Origin: JBKCUI01 sp052161605
GTDB taxonomy: Bacteria > Planctomycetota > Planctomycetia > Pirellulales > Pirellulaceae
Assembly (NCBI GenBank): GCA_052161605.1
Contig: CP197409.1
Strand: one strand, 5' to 3'
Length of the DNA: 64,000 nucleotides
The notes beneath the pieces were generated by a model. That model made no database searches and was not told the origin of the DNA. It was given only the letters and a program-made list of their open reading frames with translations. The translations under genes were made by a program, and so were the position numbers. Shown here one piece after another: positions 58,301 through 64,000 of this stretch (the first letter of the stretch is position 1; every line of letters starts with the position of its first letter).

Positions 58301-60969
58301 CGCCCGTCCCCCTGTCCTCGCATGAGAGTAACACCAAACGGGCCAGACAGGAGTGCATCTATTATCCCGTCACTATCGAAGTCATCGAAGTAACCGCTGT
58401 TTACGTTGAAGTTGTTACCACTAGGGTTACTTGTTGAATGAAACGCCTTCGTAACCGTGTCGATGCGAGTCCCGAGGTTGCCCGTACCATCATTCAGGTA
58501 GGTTTCAAGACGAAGGTTGTTGTAGTTCAGTCTTACGATGTCTGGACCATTGAGGCCATCGACATCGGCTAAGTAGCCATACCCACCATTGTTGCTATCC
58601 TCTGTAATGACCTGCGACTCTACAAACCTTCCTGTTCCATCGCCGCGGTAAACACTGATCGCCTGGCGACCGCCGATCAGGACTTGCACGTTTTCGAACA
58701 ATACTAGATCCAGATTGCCGTCTCCATCCAAGTCGTCGATTTGAGAGTTTAAAACGTAATTCCCAGCGACGGTACTGGTGATCGGATTGGGATCGAATGT
58801 ACCTGATCCTATATTCGCGTAGACCAGAATTCGATTAGTTGCGATAGTGGTGACAACGAGGTCCTTGAGTCCATCGGAGGTGACATCTGCAAAATGGACA
58901 GTGGCCCCGCGTCCTATTCGGCCTGCGACCGACGGCAACTCCACTTGCCAACCATCGCGGAATGATCCATCTCCCATTCCGAGCCGAACAACCAGGAATC
59001 CTCGATCGTTGGGATCGTTCCAATTTCCATTACCTCGCAAATTTAAAAGTGTGATGGCATCCGGATTACCGTCACTATTGATATCCTCCGCTAAAACCTG
59101 TTGGACATCACGTTCAAATCGACCGCTCGTATTCGGCGCGATTCCGAGATCGATAGCTTGCGGACCTTGGAATACTCCGCGTTGCTCCGAAGCGGGTCTC
59201 TCTCCCAGTCCTATAGGAGAGGTGTTACCAAGCGAGCTTGTATCGCCCCTAAACATACCCAATTGATTGTCATCCATGTTGGCCGTTACGACATGCTCAA
59301 ACCCTGAGGAGGACGATATCAAAGTTGCGGCAACGGGACCGTTGCCGGTCGAGTAAGTATGCACCTCAAAGGGACTGGAAACCAATATGTCAATATCGGG
59401 TTCGCTGGTAAAGATCGGCGGTCGATTAGCAAGCTGCTCGACTACCCGAAGATCGAATCGTTGTTCAACGAACAAACCGAACTGGTCGGTGGCTCGAATA
59501 GTAATCTGGTGCGACCCTACATCTGGGGTCTGCGTCAGCCAACGGAGCTGCCCCGAGTTTGGTTCGATCGTCATCTGCTCAGGACCAACCATCAGAGAGT
59601 AGGTCAAAGGCGAATCGATAGAGGAAGTTACTTGGGCGTGATAGCGGTATGTCCGTCCTGCTTCGATCTCGGTCGTAGGGGTTGAGATGAAAGCACCAAG
59701 GCTATGATGGATTCTTCCTAACGCGGTTAACCGAAATGAAAAACGGCGATCCAATGGATTGCGAAAACGTACATCTCTCGTATTCGTCGACTCTCCAGGT
59801 GCCAACCACTGTCCTCCACTCAGGGAATCGACTCGAACAAACGGACGCCCGTCAGCTAAGTAACCATCGGGATTGAGAAACTGGATTCGTTCATCGGTCA
59901 AGGCATCTACCACCACGATCACTTCGCCGGAGACCGCAAAATCGTTCGCGTTGGTGATTCTCAGATCGGTAATTAGCAACTGGCCATCGTCAGACAAACG
60001 AGTTGCGCCGAAGCTGGGAACGATACTCCCCGTAATTTCTTCGAGAGGTTGACTTGCTGCGGGTCGAACCGATGCGATCCTTGAATTGCTAGAGCGAATG
60101 GTTTCTTGAGGGTTCGGGCCGTTGGCGGGAACGACCTGGATGTCGTGCAATCGAACCCGAGTTTGGTTGTCTTGATCATTGTTTACCAGTCGAATCAAAA
60201 CTTCGACCGGTGTATTGGCAGGGACACCGACGAGATTGATCGTCACCTTGGAAAGCTCGTCAGCAGGTGCGATGTTCGCTTGAGCGGCCGGGGCGGTGAT
60301 GGGATCGAGTCCTTCGCTCCAGTTGAAGGCCGCTAACTGATTGGGAGCGATCGGTAGCACCAACGATTGCCCCGAAGAGTCCAGGACTGCGATCTCCAGA
60401 GCATCGCGTACGGTATTTTGGGTGGCCGTATCAAACTGTGGAGCGTAAAAGGAGACTTCGATGGCCGAGTTTTCCGAGGGCAGTACCTTTCGGGAGGTTA
60501 CGCCGACCCGATAGGCATCCCCCTCTACCAGCACGGGACGGCATGCAAAGACCTCGATATTTCCAGTTCCGGGCGAGGAGTCACCGGAGCCTTGGAAAGA
60601 CCAGGTTCGTCCAGCGGGCCCTCCGTTCAGATGATTAATGACCACCAAAGCATCAAGGGGCGTGACGTGTTGGTCGCAGTCGACGTCCGGAAAACTGTGC
60701 TCAAGCCCCGGCGGAGGGGTGGTGGGAAGGAGCCCCGTTTGGGGATGGGAGTATTTGCGTGCATTGATTTCGTTGATGATGTAAAGCACATCGAGCGGGG
60801 AGACGATTCCCGATGGGTGCCCTGATACGTTGAGTGGTTGAAGAACGTTGGTCCACACAGCGGTAGCCAGAACCCTGCGATCTTCGAGCAATTCGATTCT
60901 TAATGCTCGTCTCTTGTTTGATTTGTGACGAATCGCTAACAATTGTCGGCGAAAGAACTTAGAAATCAT
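46321..60969 (-). CDS. Giant dockerin/FG-GAP/Ig/LamG/RHS surface protein (4,882 aa)
   Basis: ATG at 60969. The N-terminus has IELLEDRRVLA (~25-35), the planctomycete sorting motif, and two dockerin type I repeats (IVSPLDVLYIINEIN ~55-70; DVDCDQHVTPLDALVVINHLN ~93-113). Then come: an Ig/cadherin-like unit (~430-510); ~20 or more FG-GAP/VCBS repeats with DxDGDGxxD calcium sites (~620-1690); a LamG domain (~1840-2020); a carbohydrate-binding-like domain (~2105-2290); putative Ig repeats with YTYxxxAxDPxxxPLTY (~2560-3190); an RHS start (GNFRLSFEDLTIPVAGIPISI, ~3380); YD repeats (~3600-4510); and the RHS core with ITDRLGTVRVHV and GVRLYDPGLGRFISSDP (~4510-4615). The last ~260 residues have two hydrophobic stretches, a GGAGRGRGGN linker and a helical tail; no known toxin domain is recognised. 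Probably a secreted polymorphic or adhesive protein. Confidence 0.93.
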   Translation of the reverse strand: MISKFFRRQLLAIRHKSNKRRALRIELLEDRRVLATAVWTNVLQPLNVSGHPSGIVSPLDVLYIINEINARKYSHPQTGLLPTTPPPGLEHSFPDVDCDQHVTPLDALVVINHLNGGPAGRTWSFQGSGDSSPGTGNIEVFACRPVLVEGDAYRVGVTSRKVLPSENSAIEVSFYAPQFDTATQNTVRDALEIAVLDSSGQSLVLPIAPNQLAAFNWSEGLDPITAPAAQANIAPADELSKVTINLVGVPANTPVEVLIRLVNNDQDNQTRVRLHDIQVVPANGPNPQETIRSSNSRIASVRPAASQPLEEITGSIVPSFGATRLSDDGQLLITDLRITNANDFAVSGEVIVVVDALTDERIQFLNPDGYLADGRPFVRVDSLSGGQWLAPGESTNTRDVRFRNPLDRRFSFRLTALGRIHHSLGAFISTPTTEIEAGRTYRYHAQVTSSIDSPLTYSLMVGPEQMTIEPNSGQLRWLTQTPDVGSHQITIRATDQFGLFVEQRFDLRVVEQLANRPPIFTSEPDIDILVSSPFEVHTYSTGNGPVAATLISSSSGFEHVVTANMDDNQLGMFRGDTSSLGNTSPIGLGERPASEQRGVFQGPQAIDLGIAPNTSGRFERDVQQVLAEDINSDGNPDAITLLNLRGNGNWNDPNDRGFLVVRLGMGDGSFRDGWQVELPSVAGRIGRGATVHFADVTSDGLKDLVVTTIATNRILVYANIGSGTFDPNPITSTVAGNYVLNSQIDDLDGDGNLDLVLFENVQVLIGGRQAISVYRGDGTGRFVESQVITEDSNNGGYGYLADVDGLNGPDIVRLNYNNLRLETYLNDGTGNLGTRIDTVTKAFHSTSNPSGNNFNVNSGYFDDFDSDGIIDALLSGPFGVTLMRGQGDGRFGDGTPTGSVTLLPYQVEWFGIVNHSGRGMDLNGDEHLDFVFGNLNGENSLTVGLGRGDGSFELSQYNTAFEPDIGSGIVRNSQNAYFAAIADFNRDGVKDVLLGNALNVEQAGSVGLLHGDHPGSFRAPQSLRNFNFNNSFGSSFSPTTFGMRETVTGDFNSDGILDLVTLGGIGFGYGFYFSPGLGDGTFGPYTIGMGGITNANSLTVLDIDLDGNLDLAWIDGAQLRQAFGLGNGAFQLLPSVTAPGGQAGVSNNTLQVDDFNGDGYPDLVYRLQTGNINTNFVTRLVVLLYDPVNRRYNILPDVHDTITNWPRAHGFYLDESVGIGDLNGDGKKEIFFFSRSIPSSNIPARWVILEPTGGPATDASTLFRKTVIENPPFIPHDRSIHSFVVDDFDGDGMNDIAYSSHNAHTTVMFGNGDFTFRDPTNYYTQGLHLYSGDFNGDGITDLVPMWGWGFISYSLRPFQSILFGRGDGTFSEMNGFTAVSNMNLAAIGDFNGDGRDDLAGSASGSKGVAFLSRPKGVSDVASGDLNGDGQADLVSIISGLNRVKIHYQVTDEVFARQQDLFTDLYPVAVDLLDVDEDGLLDILTANQQGKSVSIFRQSAGGNFNREDIALPVRPSDLRIADLNSDGIQDLIVLSKMDESIVVLTGSAGTFSVSLVLPLGFKPGDFVLGDVTQDSTLDVVLTDPSGDRVIVLPGHGNGTFGAAISVLGVSNPGAIAIADMNRDGRNDLVVTQPDAGRVGFLYQRAAGKFTTPQWIDVGSQPIKLVADDVNSDGATDVLVVNQGDDTVSLILNRFDPSRLWTYQPTAIDPDDDPVSFELVDAPGGMLHDPVTNTIYWAPMPEQLGGHGVVVEASDGRGGVTQQGFRVTVTAPVSQDVPRFTSTPVTQVAADAVYQYRPNVAEQNQSTLRYSLVQAPEGMTIHPTTGEIDWDPRTSSLKLNTGSRNYGFIEAPDTPSLRPSSVTIEGWYYFEDPVGAVWENLLAKTASASNRLIASYGLEYFYGTLRAKIGTPDSTNSLAVVTAPMPVEFRKWTHVAMTFDDASKTLTLWINGRSVGTAISPEGISYNNSPLHSGRNVASLTRQRIWNRALTGAEIAEGMFADVPHDASGLVLQWNFNESRDVITVVDASPAKNHGTLKEHPDWYNFPSREKALALNATHEVIVRVENGRGGVAEQSFSVDIVPPFLKQISGIAFLDADGNGVRDLPLDFNRIANSDFSSGFAGWETDFFQRPPQSGSSWLGDSQVTVGLSSRVIPSTSDYFGHTNGSNQDFMLIINGDNQDRVAWRQMVSLNAGQNYDFSFWTLRPNNHEAAKIEVRWNGQALVSVFTLEDVSAGNWKQFRHSFTAPSAHGVLEIVSLGSTLPPNPNASSSENSFAIDDLLLVPSTAQRVIVPGFANPYLAGMPNGSTAYGSTAPQGSPPSLAVQPGQILRIRATGHTRSDGFVATRSPDGIVHNAIGTVSNALNGISQYAGPNHGSLLGVFLTDESPAWQTPPEALDFRSNGNVPDGINYTSIAPELRQLFFIGDGLTSVGIEQTIVVPQGATRLFLANSSTNSWNSNVGSFEVQVLTSSGEPVQAGRTVFLDSNRNGIYDPGEPTAVTDAQGRYLLTTTGNQAHVGLVGVAGYLQSTPLSGVQHFDLNSVTPTVNFGSRAVPEEDATPVFISEPITQAMAPGSYTYQAFAQSPLAASVRYELIAAPEGMTVDRTSGLVQWQPLASQAGVHDVLIKVSDQERRFAIQRFDLSVSINTPPIITSTPPVDSQVGVAWRYQVRAQDAEHEEFTYRLITFPTGMTIANDSGIIDFVPGLVGSFHFELQVDDGFGGVTRQEATVNVTAAGSNNLPQWVVGLKPTAIVQRQYATQFVAMDDDHEPLTFSLVSGPVGMTVSASGQVQWQPMETGNVSVTIAVEDSRGGRVERTDSIAVVSRAPLPTLSILSLPETAARVGILYAYDVIAPEAVLFELVQAPVGMSIDPQYGLIRWIPTRDSLGVQEVLVRCIDLFGNEATQNFRIAVRSSSMVPTISSVPPTEAFVGRTYLYSVRTSNPSSSPLHHELVLAPVGMTIDAQSGEIAWTPTAAQVGLAAVSIRVSDGLGHFSTQTFSIAVAAGVSNLAPTIQSTAPGNAVVGQAYVYTLQGTDPEGDSLTYSVRSAPAGFDIDAVSGVITWTPQTSDIGTVTIVLTASDPLGAVAVQSLQVDVRAANRAPEIRSNPTLSVSQGAMYRYDVLAIDPDREPLTYELVQGPVGMTIDALGRIRWQTQLDESLGGREVVVRVRDGLGAVATQSYTFGVVPDTQAPRLTIIVTGEPVLFPWTVHPAIVRVIATDNVGVTNVELKVDGQAIELAPDGTARVYFSAPGNGRLIATATDAAGNVGTATGRVSMRSGEEDGSGNPAPEAAITSIGDGTAVSGFVDIIGTAISPDFERYTLSYRRIDQTQYRVIHAGTTQVSAASLGKWDTTLFENDHYVLKLEVLDTFGSFASIEVEVSVTGNLKLGNFRLSFEDLTIPVAGIPISIVRTYDTLRADRDGDFGYGWRMEYRNTDLRVSLPKSGLEDLGIYTPFRSGTKIFMTLPGGQRVGWTFTPEIKVLPGFSRNENLIVASPRYTPDRGNTATLSAGSGWLTVNQFGELYATGGMPWNPASPDFGGGFTVTLADGTRYFIDGTTGLMQTSVDRNGNTLTFSDSGITSSLGDVGITIARDRHGRITSITDPAGHAIRYGYSSSGDLVSVTDRVYLTTRMQYRLDIPHFLQAITNPLGELESVVEYDQEGRIKRTNSVAGGLIEHDIEPDQHRHRVVDSRGGITLVSYDELGNPLTVLDARGDLTKYSYDSNGWLAESVDALGRKTQYSSDALGNVTKIVDPAGNTTLLTYDLVGRLKSKVSPSGLRTEYFYDSRGDLTSIIDATGVRSTMEYQTAGKVKSVKHGSLPVITNQFDSIGNRIGWTDFYGHNWTASFDRLGKILSSESEIETDSGLLKIVQLNTYDSAGRITRSEKPDGSVGVITYDDLGYVASRTYGNVTSWLQYDSAGRLSRVTHEDDSFTSREYDSTGNLVAYRDEDGYVTRWEFDLVGNLVAEIYPDDTPNDPNDNPRELYTYDLVNRLTSITDSLGHITHFYYDARDLLVAIRAPEDNVTQFEYDVEGRKIAETDALGRKTQYGYDDAGNVVRIEFADGTVRTQQFDLFGRILMITDENGKYTTYARNDLGQILSITDGLGVTTRYEYDWQGNVSKIIDGLGRETVIGYDVMGRETSRISPSGHTWTTEYDERGNMSKRINPDGDILTFQYNHRNAVITKTSPEGTTQFSYSPAGRLVRSERDSHIIEYEYNSRGNVGAVRQDDLGWTYYQYDSNGRVVEISSPHSNVRLDYDSLGRISATTDHNGYVSRYYYDAVGNTIRIERGDAVEEFYGYDQRNRLVSKEVLRGDETILELHYSLDSTGRVVAKNEGGKRIEFQYDSRYQLLQEIEYSQGVAIRATAYNYDLVGNRLSRIDSLDGISEYQYDLDDRLLSVTDASGISSYQYNRSGSLIRRVSDTTTEAFEWNSDQQLMSFRQSTVEGTRSEVYKYDAQGNLIETSTGPKTIRWFRDYVFSRGSIMAELTEGESSIVHIHGKGRELVYRGDVGVIPITDRLGTVRVHVGLQGEVLHRFTYDSFGVLREESGGSEDLIGFAGSQRGTINQLVRMGVRLYDPGLGRFISSDPHPGFFDFPQSLHKYTYVHNDPVNAIDPTGLFANFNLAGVMTSVTVASSLLVGLGTTLKSAGSGKAMDVSIGEGLKAAVFAGIIGKMVGTGRLAVALLGVGGAMVANDMGALVDAFYDPEGPTGEPLTDARKAIALGQANAVAYVTGQIIETAVFMTAAQRVMARGYQKIEPRLQAAINDANSRLQSLMKSLGLLPQLQLSLAQSGGINFNPNPVSVPKPNTEAGGAGRGRGGNKTPHRIVEEIGESVNKGMDPKSRDTQESITKSKDMVDEIRNIQDKVSNELLPALFENFGKLP

Positions 60970-61216
60970 GGAGGGTGGCTCGCATCGTTGGGGGGAGTGA
61001 TTGCTCTGCCATTCCTTACCCAGCGAATAGACCGTTCTTGCGCAAAGACCGAAAAAGGGGTCCTCTAGGATTAATCTGCCTTGTCGAAAGCCAATGTTTG
61101 GTCAAGTGATTCTTGGCAGCTACAATACATGACGGAAGCAACTGTAGAACGAACCCTGAATTCGGTGTAGTTTTGCGGAAGTCGTGCAAGATTCTTTTCT
61201 TTTAGAGGTAAGTCCA

Positions 61217-61831
61217 ATGGGGACGGCGGTCTCTTCCGGTGATTTCACTCATCCGAGTCTGTTGCTACGGGTGCGAGATTCGGGTGATTCAGCAGCATGG
61301 GAGACCTTTGTCCGCGTTTACGGTCCATTGATCTATTCCTATTGCCGTCGAAAGAGTCTTCAGGAAAATGATGCATCTGACGTTGCCCAAGAGGTTCTCA
61401 CTCGTGTATCGAAAGCGATTCGCACTTTTGACTACGACCCCAACAAGGGCCGTTTTCGCGATTGGCTGGGGCGTATCACTCATAATGAAATTGTTCGGTT
61501 TCAACAAGCCAGGGGGAATCGCAACCAACAGCTCAACGATGATAATTTGCTCGAACTCGTCTCAGGTTCGAGCCCATCGGCTTGGGACGAGCACTTCCAA
61601 GCTTCGTTGCTGGAAGCCGCCATACAGAGAATCGAGGGGGAGTTTGAACCTGAAACTTGGCAGACTTTTCGAGCTGTTTGGATCGAGAATCAAACACCAG
61701 CGGTGGCTGCTGCCGCTTTGGGAATTAGTGTCGAGAAAACCTACGTTGCAAAGTCGCGAGTCCTCAAACGCTTGCAGGCGGAATTGTTACTCCTCTGCGA
61801 AGATATCCCGTTTTCCGGTAAGAGCATGTAA
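61217..61831 (+). CDS. ECF-type RNA polymerase sigma factor (planctomycete group)
   Basis: 204 residues from ATG at 61217 with GAGG eight bases upstream; a GTG at 61184 is a longer alternative. Sigma-70 region 2 is SLLLRVRDSGDSAAWETFVRVYGPLIYSY then DASDVAQEVLTRV and KGRFRDWLGRITHNEI; region 4 is TPAVAAAALGISVEKTYVAKSRVLKRL (~165-192). The gene lies 51 bases upstream of a Ser/Thr kinase with the same orientation; such sigma/kinase pairs are common in planctomycetes, where kinase phosphorylation is thought to control the sigma factor. It is divergent from the giant RHS gene (247 bases), so it may regulate it. Confidence 0.95.
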   Translation: MGTAVSSGDFTHPSLLLRVRDSGDSAAWETFVRVYGPLIYSYCRRKSLQENDASDVAQEVLTRVSKAIRTFDYDPNKGRFRDWLGRITHNEIVRFQQARGNRNQQLNDDNLLELVSGSSPSAWDEHFQASLLEAAIQRIEGEFEPETWQTFRAVWIENQTPAVAAAALGISVEKTYVAKSRVLKRLQAELLLLCEDIPFSGKSM

Positions 61832-61882
61832 ACGGTTTGCTGCACCGAATGGGCTTTATCACCGAAGGATGATGAGTCTGAT

Positions 61883-64000
61883 ATGACAGCAGATCCTGAA
61901 AAGGCAGAATCACAGAATGAAGCCGAGTTCGACTCGGTGGTTGAGTTGCCGGTTGAAACTGCCTGGAGATCGATCCGTTCGACGCTCCTGGAGACATTGC
62001 AGGAGTCCGCTTGCAAGAACCTGATCGATCGACTTCTACAAAACGGTGAGACGCAACAGTTTTCGAATCTTGAGACTAGAGGCAATGGGGGCATACCTGA
62101 CCTTGACCGATTAGGGCTGAAAGAATCAGCTACTGGAGAGTTTCTTGGCACCCTCGGTCCGTATACGTTACTCAGGGTAATCGGAACGGGAGGTATGTCG
62201 ACGGTTTTCGAAGCACAGGATGAACGACTGGATAGACGGGTTGCTGTAAAAATTCATTCGGGACTTAGACTCGATGCTTCCAGCCAAACGAGGTTTGCAC
62301 GAGAAGCGCAATCGCAGGCCAGAGTGAATCACACGGCGATTCTTCCGATCTATGATGTTTCTGTAACTGCTACGGGGATTCCTTATCTGGTAACCGAATT
62401 AGCTAAGGAGGGAACTTGGCGTGATTTCTTAAGTACCATTTTTTCCTCGGACGAATCGCAGCATCGTCTACCTCATGAGTATTCCCGAACTTCTTATACA
62501 CGTTTCCGGCTTGTTGCTGAGGTAATAGCTCAGATTGCCGATGGGCTTTCTGTTGCTCACGCGGCAGGAATTGTGCATCGTGATATCAAGCCTAGCAATA
62601 TACTGCTATGTGAACTAACGGCAGCTAAGGAAACCGATTCGATTGATTCGAGCGAATGTCGAAAGTTAGGGTGGCAACCCCGGCTCGCCGATTTTGGGCT
62701 TGCTCGCCCGCTTGAGGATTCGGTTGCGTTGACACACTCCTCTCTGCTTTCAGGCACACCAGCATATATGAGCCCGGAGCAAATTATTGCACCGGAACAA
62801 TTAACGATCGCAACAGATATCTATTCGCTCGGTATAACGCTTTACGAGTCCCTTTCGGGCGAATTGCCTTTCCGAGGAACGACCCATGCGATTTTGCAGC
62901 AGATCACGAGTGAGGAACCAGTTCGTCCGAGTCGATTTCATTCTCAGATTCCATCCGATTTAGAGTGGATTTGCATGAAGTCCATAAGCCACAGCCCTGA
63001 AGCCCGTTATCGCAGTGCCGCTGATTTTGCCGCTGATCTCCGGAACTGGCTTTCAGGACGCCCAGTTGTGGCGAGGCCTCCTACGTTAACCGGAGTATTT
63101 GTACGCTGGTGTCGTCGTAACCCTCGGGTTGCTATTCTGAGCGGATCCGTTGCTGGATTGATGTCACTTCTTACCGTGGGCTCGATTACAGCATCCCTAT
63201 GGATTTTAGACTCGCGATCCGAATTGAAAAAGCGAACTACACAAGCAGAAGAATCATCCAGGCTAGCCTTGGCTTCCGCTACCTTGGCTAATCAACAAAG
63301 ACAGCTTACACTCGATACGCTTAATGAGCTCGTGGGCAGCGTCCAAGAGCAACTCGAAAAGAGACCCGACACGACAGAAGTCCGAGCAGCATTGCTCAGC
63401 AAGGCATTCGAGGGACTTGAGAAAATCACTCAAACATGGGATGGCAAGGTCTTAGAATCGGACACCAGCATCGACCGTACTGTCATCGATGCCCATATCA
63501 AAATGTCGGCGATCAAATTGGATCAAGGAGATAGAATCGCTGCCATAAAACATACGCAGCAAGCGACTGCTTTAGCCGAGGATTTGTTACGAAGCCGTTC
63601 CGAAGACGCGGAGTCTTGGCGAGAACTGGCAAACGCCTTGAGCAGGGAATTCGAGCTACATTTTTCAGCATTTGCATTTGATCAAGCGACTGAAATTGCC
63701 AAACGACTCATCGAAGCAAGATCGAAAGTTTGCGAGCTTCTACCAAATGATGCGAAAGCGCTTCGAGCCTTGGTCGCTGCCAAGCAAAGGTTAGCAGATC
63801 AATATCGGTATCAAGGAAAGCTTGATGAATCATTGCTTGCGTTTCGCGACCTGATTGTCGACTTGGCCCGAATAGGCGATCTCTCTGATCCGCTCGACAC
63901 GAGACGGGATCAAGTGATCCTGTACGGGCGCGTTGGTATGCTTTGTTCACAGCTAAGACAGATCCATGATGCTGAAGAGGCTTTTCAGATTGCTATGTCA
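61883..64000 (+). CDS. Ser/Thr protein kinase with membrane helix and helical C-terminus (3'-truncated by window edge)
   Basis: 706 codons are visible and the frame is still open at the right edge. Residues ~93-355 are a Hanks-type kinase: VIGTGGMSTVFEAQD (G-loop), AVKI with K123, IVHRDIKPSNILL (D234), LADFGLAR (D270), SGTPAYMSPEQ. A membrane helix VAILSGSVAGLMSLLTVGSITASLWIL (~413-439) follows, then long helical/TPR-like repeats (e.g. ALLSKAFEGLEKI, SLLAFRDLIVDLARI) typical of planctomycete PknB-WD40/TPR kinases. So the catalytic part is cytoplasmic and the repeats are extracytoplasmic, if the topology is the usual one. The start ATG lies 51 bases after the sigma stop. Probably co-transcribed with the sigma factor. 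Confidence 0.94.
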   Translation, partial: MTADPEKAESQNEAEFDSVVELPVETAWRSIRSTLLETLQESACKNLIDRLLQNGETQQFSNLETRGNGGIPDLDRLGLKESATGEFLGTLGPYTLLRVIGTGGMSTVFEAQDERLDRRVAVKIHSGLRLDASSQTRFAREAQSQARVNHTAILPIYDVSVTATGIPYLVTELAKEGTWRDFLSTIFSSDESQHRLPHEYSRTSYTRFRLVAEVIAQIADGLSVAHAAGIVHRDIKPSNILLCELTAAKETDSIDSSECRKLGWQPRLADFGLARPLEDSVALTHSSLLSGTPAYMSPEQIIAPEQLTIATDIYSLGITLYESLSGELPFRGTTHAILQQITSEEPVRPSRFHSQIPSDLEWICMKSISHSPEARYRSAADFAADLRNWLSGRPVVARPPTLTGVFVRWCRRNPRVAILSGSVAGLMSLLTVGSITASLWILDSRSELKKRTTQAEESSRLALASATLANQQRQLTLDTLNELVGSVQEQLEKRPDTTEVRAALLSKAFEGLEKITQTWDGKVLESDTSIDRTVIDAHIKMSAIKLDQGDRIAAIKHTQQATALAEDLLRSRSEDAESWRELANALSREFELHFSAFAFDQATEIAKRLIEARSKVCELLPNDAKALRALVAAKQRLADQYRYQGKLDESLLAFRDLIVDLARIGDLSDPLDTRRDQVILYGRVGMLCSQLRQIHDAEEAFQIAMS

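Overview
The window reads as chromosomal DNA from a planctomycete, most likely of the Pirellula/Rhodopirellula group. Signs of this are: a DUF1559 protein with a prepilin-type N-terminus; secreted proteins carrying an LLEDRRVLA sorting motif plus dockerin repeats; an ECF sigma factor beside a large Ser/Thr kinase; DUF1573 lipoproteins; a TIGR03545/TIGR03546-like pair; an FhcC-type C1-transfer subunit; many TTG/GTG starts with few Shine-Dalgarno sites; and several families of short palindromic intergenic repeats. No rRNA, confident tRNA, CRISPR array or intact insertion sequence was seen.

Layout. 1-1513: 3' part of prfB and a coupled small gene. 7631-1560 (minus): a motor-like operon of two secreted TPR proteins, one ExbB and two ExbD. 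15244-7942 (minus): a run of surface genes (two DUF1573 lipoproteins, GT2 glycosyltransferase, Cys-rich secreted protein, LolA-like protein, GT-C membrane glycosyltransferase, DUF1559 protein); its middle part is visibly A/T-rich. 19053-15860 (minus): a compact three-gene unit of a 72-residue protein ending in Ser-Gly-Glu, a PafA/Dop (Pup-ligase) homologue with a membrane insertion, and the nickel-pincer cofactor enzyme LarC. 19290-24317 (plus): coiled-coil membrane protein, fhcC, a large secreted protein and a carbohydrate-esterase-like protein. 27088-24480 (minus): TIGR03546/TIGR03545-like pair. 27517-29337 (plus): LarA-like racemase and a small lipoprotein. 32743-29426 (minus): TetR regulator, SNF2 helicase and partner. 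32977-36227 (plus): small coiled-coil protein, a C26-like amidotransferase lacking its Cys, and an orphan solute-binding lipoprotein. 39588-36429 (minus): UDP-glucose dehydrogenase and a Wzx-like flippase. 39789-44155: FHA-GAF histidine kinase converging on a Na/Pi cotransporter, then a LolA-like secreted protein. 44.2-46.3 kb: a repeat-rich segment with a truncated zeta-toxin-like gene and its partner between two copies of a ~220-bp direct repeat. 60969-46321 (minus): one 4,882-residue dockerin/FG-GAP/Ig/LamG/RHS protein. 61217-64000 (plus): ECF sigma factor and a Ser/Thr kinase running off the window.

The strongest candidate for an undescribed system is the 19053-15860 unit: a possible pupylation-like pair (short disordered modifier plus membrane-embedded ligase) with no proteasome genes in the window. 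Other systems worth attention are the TPR/ExbB/ExbD operon without TonB or TolA, the giant RHS protein with its unrecognised C-terminal tip, and the family of hairpins whose stems covary while their flanks stay constant.
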